Assembly: GCA_025934635.1 (NCBI GenBank)
Contig: JAICWX010000466.1
Coordinates: 1-5,540 of the forward strand
From: Streptosporangiaceae bacterium
Lineage (GTDB): Bacteria > Actinomycetota > Actinomycetes > Streptosporangiales > Streptosporangiaceae
Length of the DNA stretch: 5,540 bases
Reading direction: 5' to 3'
Made by a program: the position numbers and the translations under genes. Below the pieces are notes generated by a model. It made no database searches. It was not told the origin of the DNA and saw only the letters and a program-made list of their open reading frames with translations. Position 1 is the first letter of the stretch; each line of letters starts with the position of its first letter. Below are positions 4,746 through 5,540 of this stretch, piece by piece.

Positions 4746-5540
4746 ATGGCCACCATCACCCGTTCCGCTGCTCTGGATGAGGCGCACGGCGGCGATATCC
4801 GCGGTGCGCTGGGCACGATTTCGGCCGATGACCTGGCGTCGCGGCCGGGCCTTGCGGCCAAGCTGAAGACGCTGCTGGCCATCGTGGGCCCGGGGCTGAT
4901 CGTGATGTGCGGCGACAACGACGCCGGCGCGTTCTCCACCTACGGGCAGGCCGGGCAGAACTACGGCACCCGGCTGCTGTGGACGCTGCTGCTCCTGGTT
5001 CCCGTGCTGTACGTGAACCAGGAGATGGTGCTGCGTCTCGGCGCGGTCACCGGCGTCGGGCACGCCCGGCTGCTGATCGAGCGGTTCGGCCGGTCCTGGG
5101 CCGCGCTGATGGTCGTCTACCTGCTCATCCTCAACGCGCTGACCCTCGTCACCGAGTTCATCGGGATCACCATGGCGGCCGGGTACCTCGGCGTCCCCAA
5201 GCCGGTCGCGGTGCTGCTCGCCGCGGGCGTGATCCTGGCGGCCGCGGCGACCGGCAGCTTCCGCCGGTTCGAGCGGATCGCGGTGGCGCTGTGCGTGGGC
5301 TCGCTGCTCCTCATCCCGCTGTACGTGGTCAGCCACCCGTCCGGCACCACGATGCTCCGCGGGTTCGCGGAGCCGGGCCTGCCTGGCGGTTCCGGGCAGC
5401 TGGCCACGGTCATGCTGCTGATCATCGGCATCGTCGGCACCACGGTGGCGCCGTGGCAGCTGTTCTTCCAGCAGTCCTACGTGGTCGACAAGCGGATCAC
5501 GCCGCGGTTCATCCGCTACGAGAAGGTCGACCTGTGGATC
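4746..5540 (+). CDS. Nramp-related magnesium transporter (NRMT-type, SLC11 superfamily), N-terminal 265 codons
   Basis: The frame is open from ATG 4746 to the right edge, giving 265 of an expected 400 or more residues. After a polar N-terminus of about 40 residues, TM1 reads IVGPGLIVMCGDNDAGAFST (46-65), matching the Nramp start GPGxLxxxGxxDPGN but with D59-A60-G61-A62 in place of DPGN. TM3 carries LVTEFIG (134-140), as in Nramp TDLAEVIG. TM6 reads GTTVAPWQLFFQQS (231-244), with APWQ (235-238) in place of the metal-binding MPHN. Loss of the TM6 methionine and of the TM1 asparagine is the reported hallmark of Nramp-related Mg2+ transporters, which accept the larger hydrated ion, unlike Mn/Fe carriers of the MntH type. 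Hydrophobic segments at about 42-55, 78-92, 119-132, 153-169, 177-195 and 219-237 fit an inner-membrane protein. The M-box upstream independently supports Mg2+ import and repression when Mg2+ is plentiful. Substrate specificity is inferred. Confidence 0.92.
   Translation, partial: MATITRSAALDEAHGGDIRGALGTISADDLASRPGLAAKLKTLLAIVGPGLIVMCGDNDAGAFSTYGQAGQNYGTRLLWTLLLLVPVLYVNQEMVLRLGAVTGVGHARLLIERFGRSWAALMVVYLLILNALTLVTEFIGITMAAGYLGVPKPVAVLLAAGVILAAAATGSFRRFERIAVALCVGSLLLIPLYVVSHPSGTTMLRGFAEPGLPGGSGQLATVMLLIIGIVGTTVAPWQLFFQQSYVVDKRITPRFIRYEKVDLWI

Noticed and set aside
4680..5336. Minus-strand open frames opposite the transporter gene
   Set aside because: The plus strand encodes clear Nramp transmembrane motifs; the antisense translation is hydrophilic low-complexity sequence.

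Overview
The window is very GC-rich with strong G/C third-position bias. Together with an actinobacterial-style four-cysteine secreted protein and an HrpA-type DEAH helicase, this points to the chromosome of a high-GC Actinomycetota (a streptomycete or streptosporangial relative is plausible, but genus cannot be resolved). I see no mobile element, CRISPR array, tRNA or rRNA.

Layout. Positions 1-1858 (minus) hold the N-terminal 619 codons of an HrpA-type DEAH-box RNA helicase that runs off the left edge. Upstream of it on the same strand, 1929-2777 encodes a 282-residue protein made of two tandem YbjQ/DUF74 domains. A divergent 158-bp spacer leads to a plus-strand YbaK/ProX-type aminoacyl-tRNA editing domain protein (2936-3487). 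Next comes a small exported four-cysteine protein (3684-4145).

The most informative part is 4146-5540. A promoter-like TTGACA-N17-CATTCT (4202-4230) is followed by a complete M-box (ykoK leader) magnesium riboswitch at 4251-4435. After it lies a structured 310-nt leader segment that contains a 25-codon upstream ORF with a strong Shine-Dalgarno sequence (4566-4643, N-terminus MDSDSP), a possible attenuator hairpin and a hairpin that can hide the ribosome binding site of the next gene. That gene (4746 to the right edge) is an Nramp-superfamily transporter whose metal-site motifs are altered (DNDAG instead of DPGN in TM1, APWQ instead of MPHN in TM6). This is the pattern of Nramp-related magnesium transporters (NRMT).

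The M-box, the candidate Mg-responsive leader peptide and the NRMT transporter make a coherent magnesium-homeostasis unit: low Mg2+ should unfold the M-box and raise expression of an importer. The M-box/NRMT pairing is known from other bacteria. The acidic/proline upstream ORF between them is the part I consider potentially undescribed. The left-hand genes show no obvious functional link to this unit.
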